A stretch of 64,000 bases of DNA from Ectocarpus siliculosus. Lineage: Eukaryota; Sar; Phaeophyceae; Ectocarpales; Ectocarpaceae. The notes beneath the pieces are model-generated. The model was not told the origin of the DNA. It saw nothing but the letters and a program-made list of their open reading frames with translations, and made no database searches. The stretch is from the NCBI GenBank assembly GCA_000310025.1, contig FN649742.1, positions 3,427,126 through 3,491,125 of the forward strand, written 5' to 3'. Numbering within the stretch: the stretch's first letter is position 1; every line of letters begins with the position of its first letter. The translations under genes and the position numbers were made by a program. Shown in pieces: positions 35,756 to 46,508 of this stretch.

Positions 35756-35999
35756 GGGAGCCCTCGCCGTTTGTCAAGCCTCCCGCCGGCCCCGTGCTAC
35801 AGAACACACACCTCTCCCAACGGTGCTTGCGACACCACATTGCCTCTGCTGGCTGCTGCGCGCAACAAGCAGCGGGTTTTTCAGGCGGGGGCTACGCAGT
35901 ATCATGCCATCCCTACCCCCAAAGAGGAGATGTGCCGCAATCGCAGAGCAAGGAGCAGAGCGCATGTGGTACTCTGCTAAGCACTCGCTGTCGCGTCGC
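35756..35999. promoter_or_regulatory. 244-bp divergent intergenic region
   Basis: It separates the start codons of the minus-strand 7TM gene (35755) and the plus-strand methyltransferase gene (36000). Both 5' UTRs and both core promoters must fit here unless either gene has an upstream non-coding exon. No clear TATA box is seen. Shared or bidirectional transcription control is inferred from spacing alone. Confidence 0.55.
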
Positions 36000-36228
36000 A
36001 TGGTGTCAACACGTGGGAAGTCAAGAGCCATGCGGGTACATGCGCTAGTAACTGCCGTGTTGGCAGCCTCCGTGACCATGCCTTCTTGCTCCAGAGTACG
36101 GGCATTTTGCGTTCCCTCCTGCTCCCGAGCACATCGTCCGACGCCCCCCTCGTCCTTAACAGGCACGAACATGTCACATCGACGAAGAGCGCGGCATGCA
36201 CGAACAACAACACCGCCGTTGCACATGG
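36000..36228 (+). other. Bipartite plastid-targeting leader
   Basis: MRVHALVTAVLAASVTM (from 36030) is a hydrophobic signal. It is followed by SRVRAFCVPS, in which Ala-Phe falls at the expected signal-peptide cleavage site as in the ASAFAP motif of heterokont plastid proteins. An Arg/Ser/Thr/Pro-rich, acidic-poor transit segment runs to about residue 75, before MAFDPDVTPGALDAFHVWL. Confidence 0.75.
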
Positions 36229-39200
36229 CCTTCGATCCAGACGTGACGCCCGGCGCTCTGGACGCTTTCCACGTGTGGCTAACCAAGTCTGGAGTTAGAC
36301 TCACAGACAACGCGGTCCTCGCCGGCAGATCACCGCTGGCGGGGGAGAGGGGCTTGGTTGCCGCCAAGGCTATCGAGACCGGCCAGTCGGTGTTGGCGAT
36401 CCCGCAGTCTCTTGGCCTGACCGCCACGGGGCTCAAGAGCTCGGGCATCGCGCAGTATGTGGAGGGATTCGAGGGCTGGACCGGCGAGACGGGCCTGATC
36501 GCCTTGCAGGTCTTGTGGGAGAGGGCTCAGGGGGAAGGATCCAAGATGGCACCATGGATCGCAGTCTTGCCCAAGGAGGGAGAGCTCGAGATGCCGCTCT
36601 TCTGGGGCGAGGCTGATCTTACGCTGGCCGACGCGTCTTCGACCAGGGTGAGGAGGTTAACAGCGACTTGGTGTCCGCTCTTTCATCGCCAAGTCTTTTA
36701 TTGGGAACGCATCTACAGAAGTTTATGGTACATGCACCAGATATCATGTAGAACTCGCCGCATTTTTGTGCATGTTTCTCGTGACGACGTGTGCACTCAC
36801 TTACTTTGCCGCATCCGGTGGTGCCGACGCCAACACTCGTTTCGCAGCGTGCTGGGGCTGGCAATATGCTGTGTTATGCGCGCGTTATGACTTGCAAGGG
36901 CCACGTGGGCTGTCAGGGGCTATGAAGTATGCATTGAGCGGGATTGGTAGTACTGGCGGTGTGTGGGGTTCCTATTTCGGACGGCGAAAACGAGCAACAC
37001 ACAAGACTAGCGGGTACCACCTCTATGGTGATATGACAAGCAACTCATCGTTTTCATTGGACGCAGACAACCCGAACCGCTGGGATATGCCGTTTACCAG
37101 TACACTTGGCCTCCTACTTTCGAGTCTACCCGTGTCTATCGGACTCAGAGGTGTTCCCGCGGGGACGGCTTCCCAGCCGACGGCGTGTACACTCCATTTC
37201 ACACTGCTACAGGCACAGGCGAGAGTGTAAATATTGACCTTTTTTGTTTCCTGTCGAACTCTTTGGCGGGCGCTGTACCCGCGCACGTGCTTCGCACACG
37301 GCGATTCTCACAGGGGATATCCGGCTTCGTCGCCGACGTAGACGAAGATTTCGCTTGGCTCAGCGAGAACGCTTTCGCGAAGCACCCCAAGGTCTTCCCC
37401 GCCGACAAGTTCGGGCCAGGCGACTTCCGGTGGGCCGTTGGGGTGGCGCTGTCACGTTCCTTCTTCGTCGACGGAGAGCTCCGGCTTACCCCCCTCGTTG
37501 ACTTTGCGAACCACTCGTCGTTGCGGGGAGTGTCAGAGCCGACAGGTGGGTGTCACTGAGAAGCGCACAGCACGTACTTCGATATCTTTGCGCTACAATA
37601 TCCCGAAAAATCGCATGTGCTTTGTAGGTGTACGTCATGTCTACCCTGGACCTGGTTCCGACCAACACACCTGGCATGGCGGCGGAACTGCGGTAGCAGA
37701 CATGTCCCGACGTTCTGACGACGCGATGACCTGCTGTCAGGCGGCTGGTGTGGATTTTTTCAGTCGCCCGCGGTGATGCCAACGCCGCAGTTCGCTAGGC
37801 GAGGTTTCCCACCAGCTCAACGCGCTACATATCGCGCGCGTTGCTCCCTGTCTGGTTGACCCGTGCTCGACAAAGGAGGAACAACGGGCCTTTTCGGGTC
37901 GAAGGCCGTGGTGCTGAGAGCGGGAAAGAACTACGAGGAGGGCGAAGAGTTTTTTGTCAGCTACGGCCCGAAAGGCGCAGCCGGTTACCTGGAAGAAAAC
38001 GGGTACGTCTACTTTCGTGGACCATTGCTTGTCATCGCTGCTGTAGGTGTAGCCCAAAAGTGTGAAGCAGTCTAGCCTCGCACCAGCAAGAGGTTGCCCG
38101 GGAGCGAAGTAGCCAACAGTTCGATCATCAACGGTCCAACAAGTAAGGTTTTTCCGCTCTCAGCTACTGCGTCGACCTGAGGAAATCCACTTCCACTGGA
38201 TGCATGGCATGACTTTTCACGGAGCTTACGTTCAGGTACTTTTTGTTCCCGGCATCGTCAGACCAAGATGACTAAGACATTTTGATACCTACTTCAGCAA
38301 AGAAAAAGGGATGCAATTGTATGACCGGACCCCGTTGCTTCTAGCAAAACGCTTTCGTTGGTGAAACTGCGCCTCATCCTGTTGCTGTTGCCATGGTGTT
38401 GTCGCAGTCTTACGTGCTGAGCTCCATCCAGTACCTCCGATTCCGCATTCTTCAACGGCGAAGCACCGAGTTGCCGCAATCACGAGCTATCCCGATTAAA
38501 GGCGCGCAACAAAGGCGAAGACCTAGAGAAAGTGCAAAACAAAGGCGAAGACAGAGCCCCGCCACTCGTGTGAATGGTCGCCCGCTTCTTGTTAGAAGCC
38601 GTCTTCACCCTGTTCCGTTCTGCTCAGTGGGCTCGGTCGACGCGTGGGGAACAGTAGTCGCCCGGACTACCACGTGCGTGTGCTCAGGGTTGTTCTTGTC
38701 GATACCGATTGCTCTCCGCTCGTACGTTGTGATTCAGGTTCGTGCCTCCCGTGTCTGGATCCGAGGTGACGTGTGAGTTGGAGTTCAGCATTCCGGAGGA
38801 CGACAAGTTCTTCGACGATAAGGTGCGACCCTGCCGTAGACTACACAACCCGGCGATGATACCAGTTTGGGAATCTAGAAAATTATCACCGGATGTGTGT
38901 GTAGTTGTGGGGGAGGGTGGTAGCGTGTGCCGCCCTTTTTTCTTGATCTGAAGGTTGTGTTAATGTTTTGGGCTGATATTGACCCGACATCTTTATTTTT
39001 TACCACTGGGTGCGGTATTGTGTCTTATTTTGTATATGTACGGTATTCACGACGACCGTTGCAACGCTGTTAGCGTGGTACCGTGAGCTAGACGGCCCCT
39101 GCCGATTGGTCGCGGTGTGTGCCCGGCGCCAGAGAATAGTGTCGCGGTGGCTGTCACCTTGGTAACTTTCGTCCTGGTGCACTAAAGCTAGTCCGTGAAG

Positions 39201-41257
39201 GGATGTGTGGTGCCGGGTGTTCGTTCGAGGGCTGTTCGTGAGGCGAGAAGCAAAACAAACATTTTGTGCTGTGCTGCGGGGATTGAGCAGACAACCCCCC
39301 CCCCACGACTGACCTCGTGAAAGAAGCGTTGTCAATGGCCAGATGAGACACAAGGCAAGCAACCCGGGAGCCCGTCCCCCCTATCGCCCCCAGACGTTTC
39401 CCGACACGTGTCGCGCTTGATGGATCAAACCTTTCTGCACCGTGCGCTCAGCTCGTCACTGACACCACTTGATGATGTGTCGAACGTACCCGCCGCCCAC
39501 GTACAGGAAGACATCCTGGAGAGAGCCGGCTTGAGAACCTCTTCGACGTTTGATCTGACGGCGGTGGGCTTACCCGACGCTGAGGTGAAGGGGCGGGAGA
39601 ATCGCTTTAGTGCATGTTTCGTTCCCGGGTGGCTCTCTTGGTTGTGGCCGCTGTGTTCGGCACCCCAGTCAGATTGTTGTATTTTTACCTGATTGTGACT
39701 GGACATTGCACGGGTGCTTTTTTAGAAGGAGCTTAGCGACTGATTCCACATGTCTAGAAAGATCGTCGAAGTGTGTGTGTGTTGTTGTTGCATGCGGCAG
39801 CCTCTCTGGTTCATCTTGTTTGTTCGCTCGCACGGTTATAGATCGATTCGGCAGCGCGATTGTGCACGTCTCTTCTATTATGTAGGGTCTTGGTGGAATC
39901 GAGCACGGACTGTGTTAGCCTCACGGGTTGATTCGTCTCTACGCGGAGTTGTGTCCCTCCTCAGCACCGGGCGTCGTGTGTTTTTGGTGCTGGGCATTTT
40001 CCATCCTCTGTCCTCACCCGACTGCCTCGTTTGCATCGTTCGACACCCCCACTGCCGGGCGCAAACCTCGCTTGCACCTCTGGCTATTAAACAAAAAACG
40101 TATGCAGCTGGTTCGATTCTTGCGACTGCTTTGCGTGAGCGGTGACGACGCGTTTCTCCTGGAGGGCATCTTCCGCAACGAGGTGTGGGACTTCATGAAC
40201 GAGCCGGTCTCTCGGCCAAACGAGGAGGCCGTCAACGAGCTCCTAGCCACAAGGTGCGCGTGCCAGTAGGCCAAACTTTCCCGTCTACAATGATCCTGTT
40301 GCAAAGGAGGAAGGTCGAAATGGCATGTGGTACTCGGTGGATCGCGTGCTATGCTGAGCTGCTACATCCCCCGTGGTGGATTGTCCGGAAGCATGGACGG
40401 AGCACTCTTGGGGACGCGCAACGGTTAAGCGAACCTGCTTGCCTGACCACACCCGTCTGTGTCTTCTGTGGTTGCAGGTGTGAAGAAGAACTCAAGGCTT
40501 TCTTCGGCACCGCCAAGGAGGAAGAGGGCATAGTTAGCGGGAAGGCAGAAGCGAGCGAGCGACAGCGCCTCTGCGCGGGGGTACGCCAGGGGGAGCGGAT
40601 GGCGCTAGAGGTAGGGGTTCGAATTTTTTTTTAGGCAACGACGACGACCGTCAAGCTCGCGGATGGGTGGCGTGGGGCTTGCGCACTCACCTAAGCGCTC
40701 TGCTGTGCCCCCCCAAGCCTTTTCGGTAACGTCGCCAAGAGTGACGAACAAGTCTGATGGCACTGCTGTTGTGGACCCCGGGCCTGTAGGTTACGTACTT
40801 GGTTGATTCGAAAAGGAACCAACCGGGTGTTGCTATTTTCTTGCCGGAGTATCCTGTGTGCGTATTTCACTGCAGAGGGCAGGTGTTGTCTAGGTCGTGT
40901 TCTGCGGCAGCCCGTGTACACGTGAATTGAGAGCCTGTATTGTGTGCAATAACTGTTTGATGACGATTAGACTTTGCTCCGTCGATGGGTTGGCTCAATG
41001 GAAAGTATTGGGAGAAGTTTTTTGGAATGGTGCATTTCATCATTGCGAATGTAGGGATGCACTATTTTTTATCTCCGATTGACGACGGGTCCCGTCGCTC
41101 TTCTCTCGGCATCGGTTTGTGGTTTCTCACGTCACAGATGACGAGAAGCTGGTGCGAATCAGACAGCAAGGCTCTCGACCGCAAGGAGTACTACCAAGAG
41201 CGCCGTTTGAAGGATCTCCAGCTGGATCTCCCTTGGGAGGCACGTATAAAACCTTGA
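36000..41257 (+). CDS. Plastid SET-domain protein lysine methyltransferase (Rubisco LSMT-like)
   Basis: Eight phase-consistent exons: 36000-36647, 37314-37545, 37876-38002, 38738-38822, 39507-39584, 40108-40253, 40478-40610, 41138-41257; 522 aa, near the usual LSMT length plus a long leader. SET landmarks: GERGLVAAKAIETGQSVLAI, then LTPLVDFANHSS (the N-H pair of the AdoMet pocket, about 282-283), then GEEFFVSYGPKG with the catalytic-type Tyr (about 323) and LEENGFV. The later exons match the Rubisco-LSMT substrate-binding domain: DILERAGLRTSSTFDLTAVG and FRNEVWDFMNEPVSRPNEE. The family methylates lysines in Rubisco large subunit, fructose-bisphosphate aldolase or ribosomal proteins; the substrate here is unknown. 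The leader is a signal peptide with an RAFCVP junction, indicating a plastid surrounded by extra membranes. An in-frame ATG at 36030 is an equally good start. Confidence 0.87.
36330..38795 (+). other. SET domain
   Basis: Four exons carry the split SET domain: the N-terminal part around GERGLVAA, a helical iSET insertion (VDEDFAWLSENAFAKHPKVF and the following residues), then DFANHSS and VSYGPKG. The order and the insertion are typical of the LSMT branch rather than of histone methyltransferases. Confidence 0.85.
39507..41257 (+). other. Rubisco LSMT substrate-binding domain
   Basis: Exons 39507-39584, 40108-40253, 40478-40610 and 41138-41257 encode an all-helical domain. Landmarks: FLRLLCVSGDDAFLLEGIFR, EEELKAFFGTAKEEEGIVSG, and SERQRLCAGVRQGERMALE. 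The last exon ends QLDLPWEARIKP and a TGA stop at 41255-41257. Confidence 0.85.
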
Positions 41258-43027
41258 AGCCTATAATTAACTTTCCTTAACATTGTAGAGTGGTAACCGA
41301 ACAACAGCGGTGGTAGATCGGTATGTTGCTTGCAGACGCGTGTGCAAGTATCATGTCCGACCCTTGAAGAAAGGACGTCGACGGTCTGTCCTGCGTTTTG
41401 CTCGCTTACGCACAGGAGCGCACCGAAGCAGAGTGCCGAGGCAGAGGTCCTTTTCACTGATATGTCATTTCTTTCCTCCGTCTGGCAACCCTTATCTACC
41501 CCTTTAGAGTCAGAGATGCACACACGTGCCCCGCGCGAGGCTAAGAGACGTGTCGCCCACCATGACCGCAGCCTCGCGCACAAGCCAACACTTCCGGCCC
41601 CTCCTGGCGGATCCCCTGTTTGTGCAGGTCGACGAGATTTATCCTACGGAAAGGAGGCCGGGGGGAGGCGAGTTGGACTGGTGAATACTTCTCTGACAGC
41701 TACGCTGCACTTCAGACGAGCACAACGTGGACAGAGGGAAAAGAGGGGGGGGGGTGGGGGGGGAGATGCCTAACTGGGTGAATAGGCATTCATGTTCAGT
41801 TGCGGCTTGCAAGTGGGCGAAATTCGTTCTCCTGTGCATGTCCTTTTCGTTTTGTTGACTGCAGGAACGGGAGGAGGGTGCGTCGAATGTAATGCTGTTC
41901 TTTCTGTAGACGAAGAATGCTGTCTACTTTTGGCATGATGCTCGATAGATCGTTTGCCCGGGTCGTCGTTGTGTGTGCTGAACCACACGTTGTAGTTCCC
42001 CTTGTCTCTTTTGCGGCCCTGTCTACAACGGAACAGGGAATTTCAACCTACGTATCTTCCCGAGACCACAGAGAGGTTATCTGTGATCAACCTCTCGGCA
42101 AGATATCCCGGCTACTTGTGTCCAGGCAGTCTTCCTCCAAATGAAAGCGAAGTACTTTTCGCTTTTTTTTGTTTTTGTCACCACGATCGTTTTTCGATGT
42201 ACCCCGAATGAAACGCTTCCTTCAGATTTTTTTACTTGTGTCTCAAGACGACAGGCGCTCTCTACACCCTACGCTTTGCGCTGAAACGAACGTTGATACT
42301 GTGTAGAGTAAATGCGTGCAGTGCTCTCTTCGTCAAAGGTGGTTGGTAGTGTTTTTCGTTCTTTTATGTGATGCACATACAAAGTGTCGACTGCTGCCGT
42401 ACACATATATCCATCCTGAGGTCAGGTTTGGTCGCAGTTTTTCTCTACTCTGCACCGCAACACGAAAGGTATGAGGTGATTACGTATAGATGCGAACACC
42501 TCTACCTTGTTGCAACATATTCCATGTATCGCGTTGATGATGGGAGTTCGGAGCTGTGCAGGAGACCGCTGCGAACGCAACGCTGCCCGAACAAATTAGA
42601 AGAAAAGGGGGGGGGGGGGGGGGGATCGTACCCAACGGCACCCCCGCATGGCGTCGTCGGATCTAAACCCTTGTTCCCAACATACCATCACACGCACACA
42701 GCATCGATGCCTCTCTTGCTTGTAGCAAAGCTACAGAGGACAGGCTAGAGAGAGAAAAATTACAGTCACGTGCGTAAAGGAGGGCGACGTTACGCGCCGA
42801 GGACGGCTATCGGGTTGCCTCGGCGGGCGCTATAGCTCGAGAGCTCGTTCATCGACTCCACATCTCTGACCCAAGCTGCGACACGAAAAGCCAGTAGCAC
42901 CAGGTCGCCCCTTGTTGAGCGGGGGCGACCCATCGAAAGGGACAGGAAAACGAAGGATATAGGCGCCTGGTAGGAGTGTCATCTCTAGCAGGGCTCCTCG
43001 CCAAGAGGGTGTCCCTCTACGGTTCGA
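41258..43027. other. Intergenic region upstream of BIG/UBR4
   Basis: It holds the methyltransferase 3' UTR and the promoter and 5' UTR of the BIG gene. A G-run of about 18 bases lies at 42607-42624 and smaller G-runs at 41747-41763. No exon-like frame was found. Confidence 0.55.
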
Positions 43028-43255
43028 ATGGAGATCGAACGGAGTACCGAAGGTGTCAGCTTTCTCCACGACTTCCTCTCACATTTTTCATCGTGGTGCC
43101 GCGATCATGCCCGTAGCGAACAGCAGCAGCAGCAGCAGCAGCAGAAGCAGCAGCAGCGCAGCCAGGAGTCGAAAGCAACGTCGGTCGAAGCGGGGATCCT
43201 TCTCGTGAGGATCGCTGGGGAGGTGCTGTTTCTCTGCTCCACCCATCTTGCTCAG
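43028..43255 (+). other. Putative BIG/UBR4 start exon with polyglutamine
   Basis: An ATG opens [24 protein letters not shown] repeat at about 43122-43150 then gives a run of Gln broken by one Lys. The exon ends FLCSTHLAQ at a CAG|GTGCGT donor. Its phase matches the next plausible exon (44597). No similarity to known BIG N-termini is claimed. Confidence 0.6.
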
Positions 43256-46200
43256 GTGCGTCTCTTTTGCATAAATTACTTCACGAGTGCAATGAACGCA
43301 CTTTCGCAACGCGTTGTTCGCGCGAAAACATTTCAACAGAGTGCACGCTTGTCTACAACAATGGGTGTGGCTCGGCCAGCCCACCTCTTCCATCGAACTT
43401 GCACCTCTTGGCGCACACATCTGCATGTGCCTATCTCATCAGCTTTCAGGGAGAAGTGCCTCGGGAGAGTGATACGAAGGAAGCGTCTACCGAATAGAAG
43501 CAAAGTGTATGGACTGGTTTGAGAATATCCCCCTCTACAAGCCACCTCCCGTCCATTACGATCGGGCAGGCTTGAACCAACTCTCGAGATATACAGCAGA
43601 AGTAGTACAGCAAGTAGTGTGGAAGGTGGTAAGGATCAAGGATCAAGCAGGCACCCGACACTTACTGCGAAGGTGGCATTGAATTGTACACTTGCCTTTC
43701 TTTGATATCGGGGTCGGTCGGAAGGCACAGCTTTTTGTCGACGAGAAACGTCTACAAGGTAATGTGTCCGTGGGACACCCCAATAGCAGTATAATAGTAC
43801 AACTCCCGTCCTGGGAAGCGCAGTACAGCGCGCGCCACCCAAAAGAACGAGTAGAAGTGAGACCCCGAGCACCGGGAGTTAGGAAATTCAGGCTCACAAC
43901 AAGACAAGGTTTAAGAATTGGCCATGCGAACAGGTGCTCAGATAAGGATCCTTCACCAAAACCCGTATAGTCGATGTTGGGACACCCCCCCCAAGATAGA
44001 GAAGAGGGGAGCCTCGGGCTACGTAAAGAGGTTATTATTACGTACCAGGTCAACCAGGTAGGCGAATTGGCAGCGCACACTACTTGTACTGTTGTAGCGC
44101 TTCTAGGGTCAAAAGGCGGCTATTCTACTCTCATGGCTGAACGAGTTGATCGATGCAAAACCTTCCTTGATGACAGTTGCAATACCGTCGCTGTCCTTTC
44201 GGGTATTGTAGGCGATGGTGACCAAAAGCGCGTTTTGATCCTCTTTTCAGGAACAACAGCAGTGCTGATTGGTCCGGCAACCGCCACTTTAGAAGTAGTA
44301 ATAGTTTCAACGCCTTCGCTGGGTGAGCCATGCCATAGGCTTTCAAACGAGAGCGTCGGCCAGGATCCGTACTGCACCGACCCTCGACTCGTTCATGGCG
44401 GCGCGGCAACTGGCAACATGCCATTGTGGACCGCTCGTGACCCTGCGCTGTCTCGCTTGAGGTGCCTGCTATCCACCTTGTTGAGTGCGGAAGATGGATG
44501 AGCAGCAACCAAGCGTGGTGGTGGGATTTCGGCGAGCGAGCGCAGCAGGCGCCGCTGCTGTGTTATCGGGCGTTTTTCGCTTCGTGTCAGCGGCAGGCGG
44601 CGTATACCTGTTTGTCTTCCTCGATCTCGAACACTGCGCACAACACTGCCGCGATTTTTGACGAGCTTGCCAAAATGAGCTGTATCTGGTCCATGGCCCT
44701 GCGTCGTTCGGGGGCGTTGCGCTTGAGGCTGTCTATCCCTCCCTACAAGCAGTGGCGTGCGTGTTTTTGCGCGGGCCCTGAGGGTGCGATTTAGCATTCT
44801 CCAATTGTCAAGTCTTTAATTCTATGTAGCCGATGCGTTCTCGATTATTACACATGCTGATGTTTCACGCTCCTCCGCCTCCGGTGCCGCTGCCCTTCGT
44901 GCTCTACGCAGTGGCGTGCGCAAAACCCCCCGGGCGAAGAAGGGGAGCATGTGCTTCCACCCCATGTCCGGCAAGGATACCTCTATATGCTTTCCATGGC
45001 AGACTACGCCGCCGGCGAGCTATGGGTGAGCTAAATAGCTGACAATATTCGTGTGTGCACAACGTTGGTGCTCGTTTAATTGCGCAGTCATGACTCCGGG
45101 AGCGCAGGGAAACACCGCGTGTTCCACGAATGACACTCAAGCCCGGACTGACTGTATTGTTCTGCGCATATGTTGCATGGAGCAGCCGCCGCTATTGTTG
45201 TGATAACGTCCCCGCTCGTGCCGTCTGTATGCGATTGACCACAAATATTGGCTCGGTTTTTGGCTTTTACCGCTTTTCCGAACCACCCGTCCTCGAAAAC
45301 AGCGCCTGGAATCGGTCAGTGGACGGGGGTCTGGCCAGGGCTCTACCTCGTCCTCGTCTGCGGCAGCGAGCGGCGGGGTCTGGCGCAACCTTCCCCCGGG
45401 CGCTGTCGACGGTTTGAGCCACGGGTTGACGGCCTTCATCATCAGGTACTGTACACACGCTGCATAATTTTTCGCAATAAACGACTGTATTTGCGTCGTT
45501 TGTCGCGATAAACGGCTGGTTTTGGGTTGTTTTCGTCGTTCGGTCGATTCCACCTTCTTTGTTGACTGGTGTTGTGGTGACCACTGCTGTCTGGTGGTTT
45601 CAAGGCTTCGGTGACCGCTGAGCTTTTAGTAGGGTGCATGTTGAGTTTTTTGTGCGCGATCTCGCGTCGCATTTTTCTCGTACCCCAACCATGGACTGTT
45701 TTTTGTGCGCGATCTCGCGTCGCATTTTTCTCGTACCCCAACCATGGACTGTTGAGTATTACACGCGAACAGTTTTGATCTCTCGCTATCAGCCTTCGCA
45801 CGAACCCACAAAATTTTGCTGAGAACACGTGCACCGTAGTGTCCTGCTGCTTGAGCAGCCACGTGTGCTCGTTAGCCTTATCGAGCCATTGCTGTGTTTC
45901 TGTATCCGATATTTTTTACTTCTTCGCCGATACGGAAACGGTCTCATTGGTCTCCGTTCTTGACCTCGAGAGTGATGCGTCAACATGATTTTTTTTTCTT
46001 TTACCTCTGGCGTATCCGATTCCCTAAAGCGTGCTCGAAGGAGGCATCGCCCTGCACCTGTCGCCTGCCGACGTTAACGTCGCGGTGGGGATCGTGGAAA
46101 GGCTGGCACTTCAGGCACCCCCCGCGTCACTAGGTTACGGCAGCAACGGCGGTGGTAGCGATCCGTCGTCACGAGCACTGGTGGGTTGGCCCTCCACGCC

Positions 46201-46473
46201 CGTCCCGGATGTCGAAGACGCGTCTTTCGGGTTGACCAGGCCCGTGGTCGGGCCACTGCGGGAGTCAATGAATCAGCACTTCGGCACCCCCACGGGGGGC
46301 GCGACCATCAGTGGTGGTATGATGCATAGATTAGGTGCTGGCGGCGTGGGCTCGCACTTTGCCGCCGGCAAGCCGGCGCTCTGTCTGGTCGCCGGAGACG
46401 CCCTCGGTGCCAGGCTGCTGGGGTGGTGCACGGTGTTTTGCCGGTCGCCGCAGTGGCGCGGTCTGTTCTCGGA

Positions 46474-46508
<35 letters not shown>

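Noticed and set aside
42600-42630. Long G-run as a possible telomere-like or regulatory element
   Set aside because: Simple homopolymer with no repeat unit; similar runs are scattered through introns and intergenic DNA.
43013-43030. ggttcgaat, a T-loop-like tRNA motif
   Set aside because: The flanking bases do not form a T-stem, anticodon arm or acceptor stem at tRNA spacing.
43974-44501. Plus-strand 175-codon frame as an additional N-terminal BIG/UBR4 exon
   Set aside because: Possible donor at about 44322 and acceptor at about 44251, but no phase links it to 43255 and 44597; kept out of the model.
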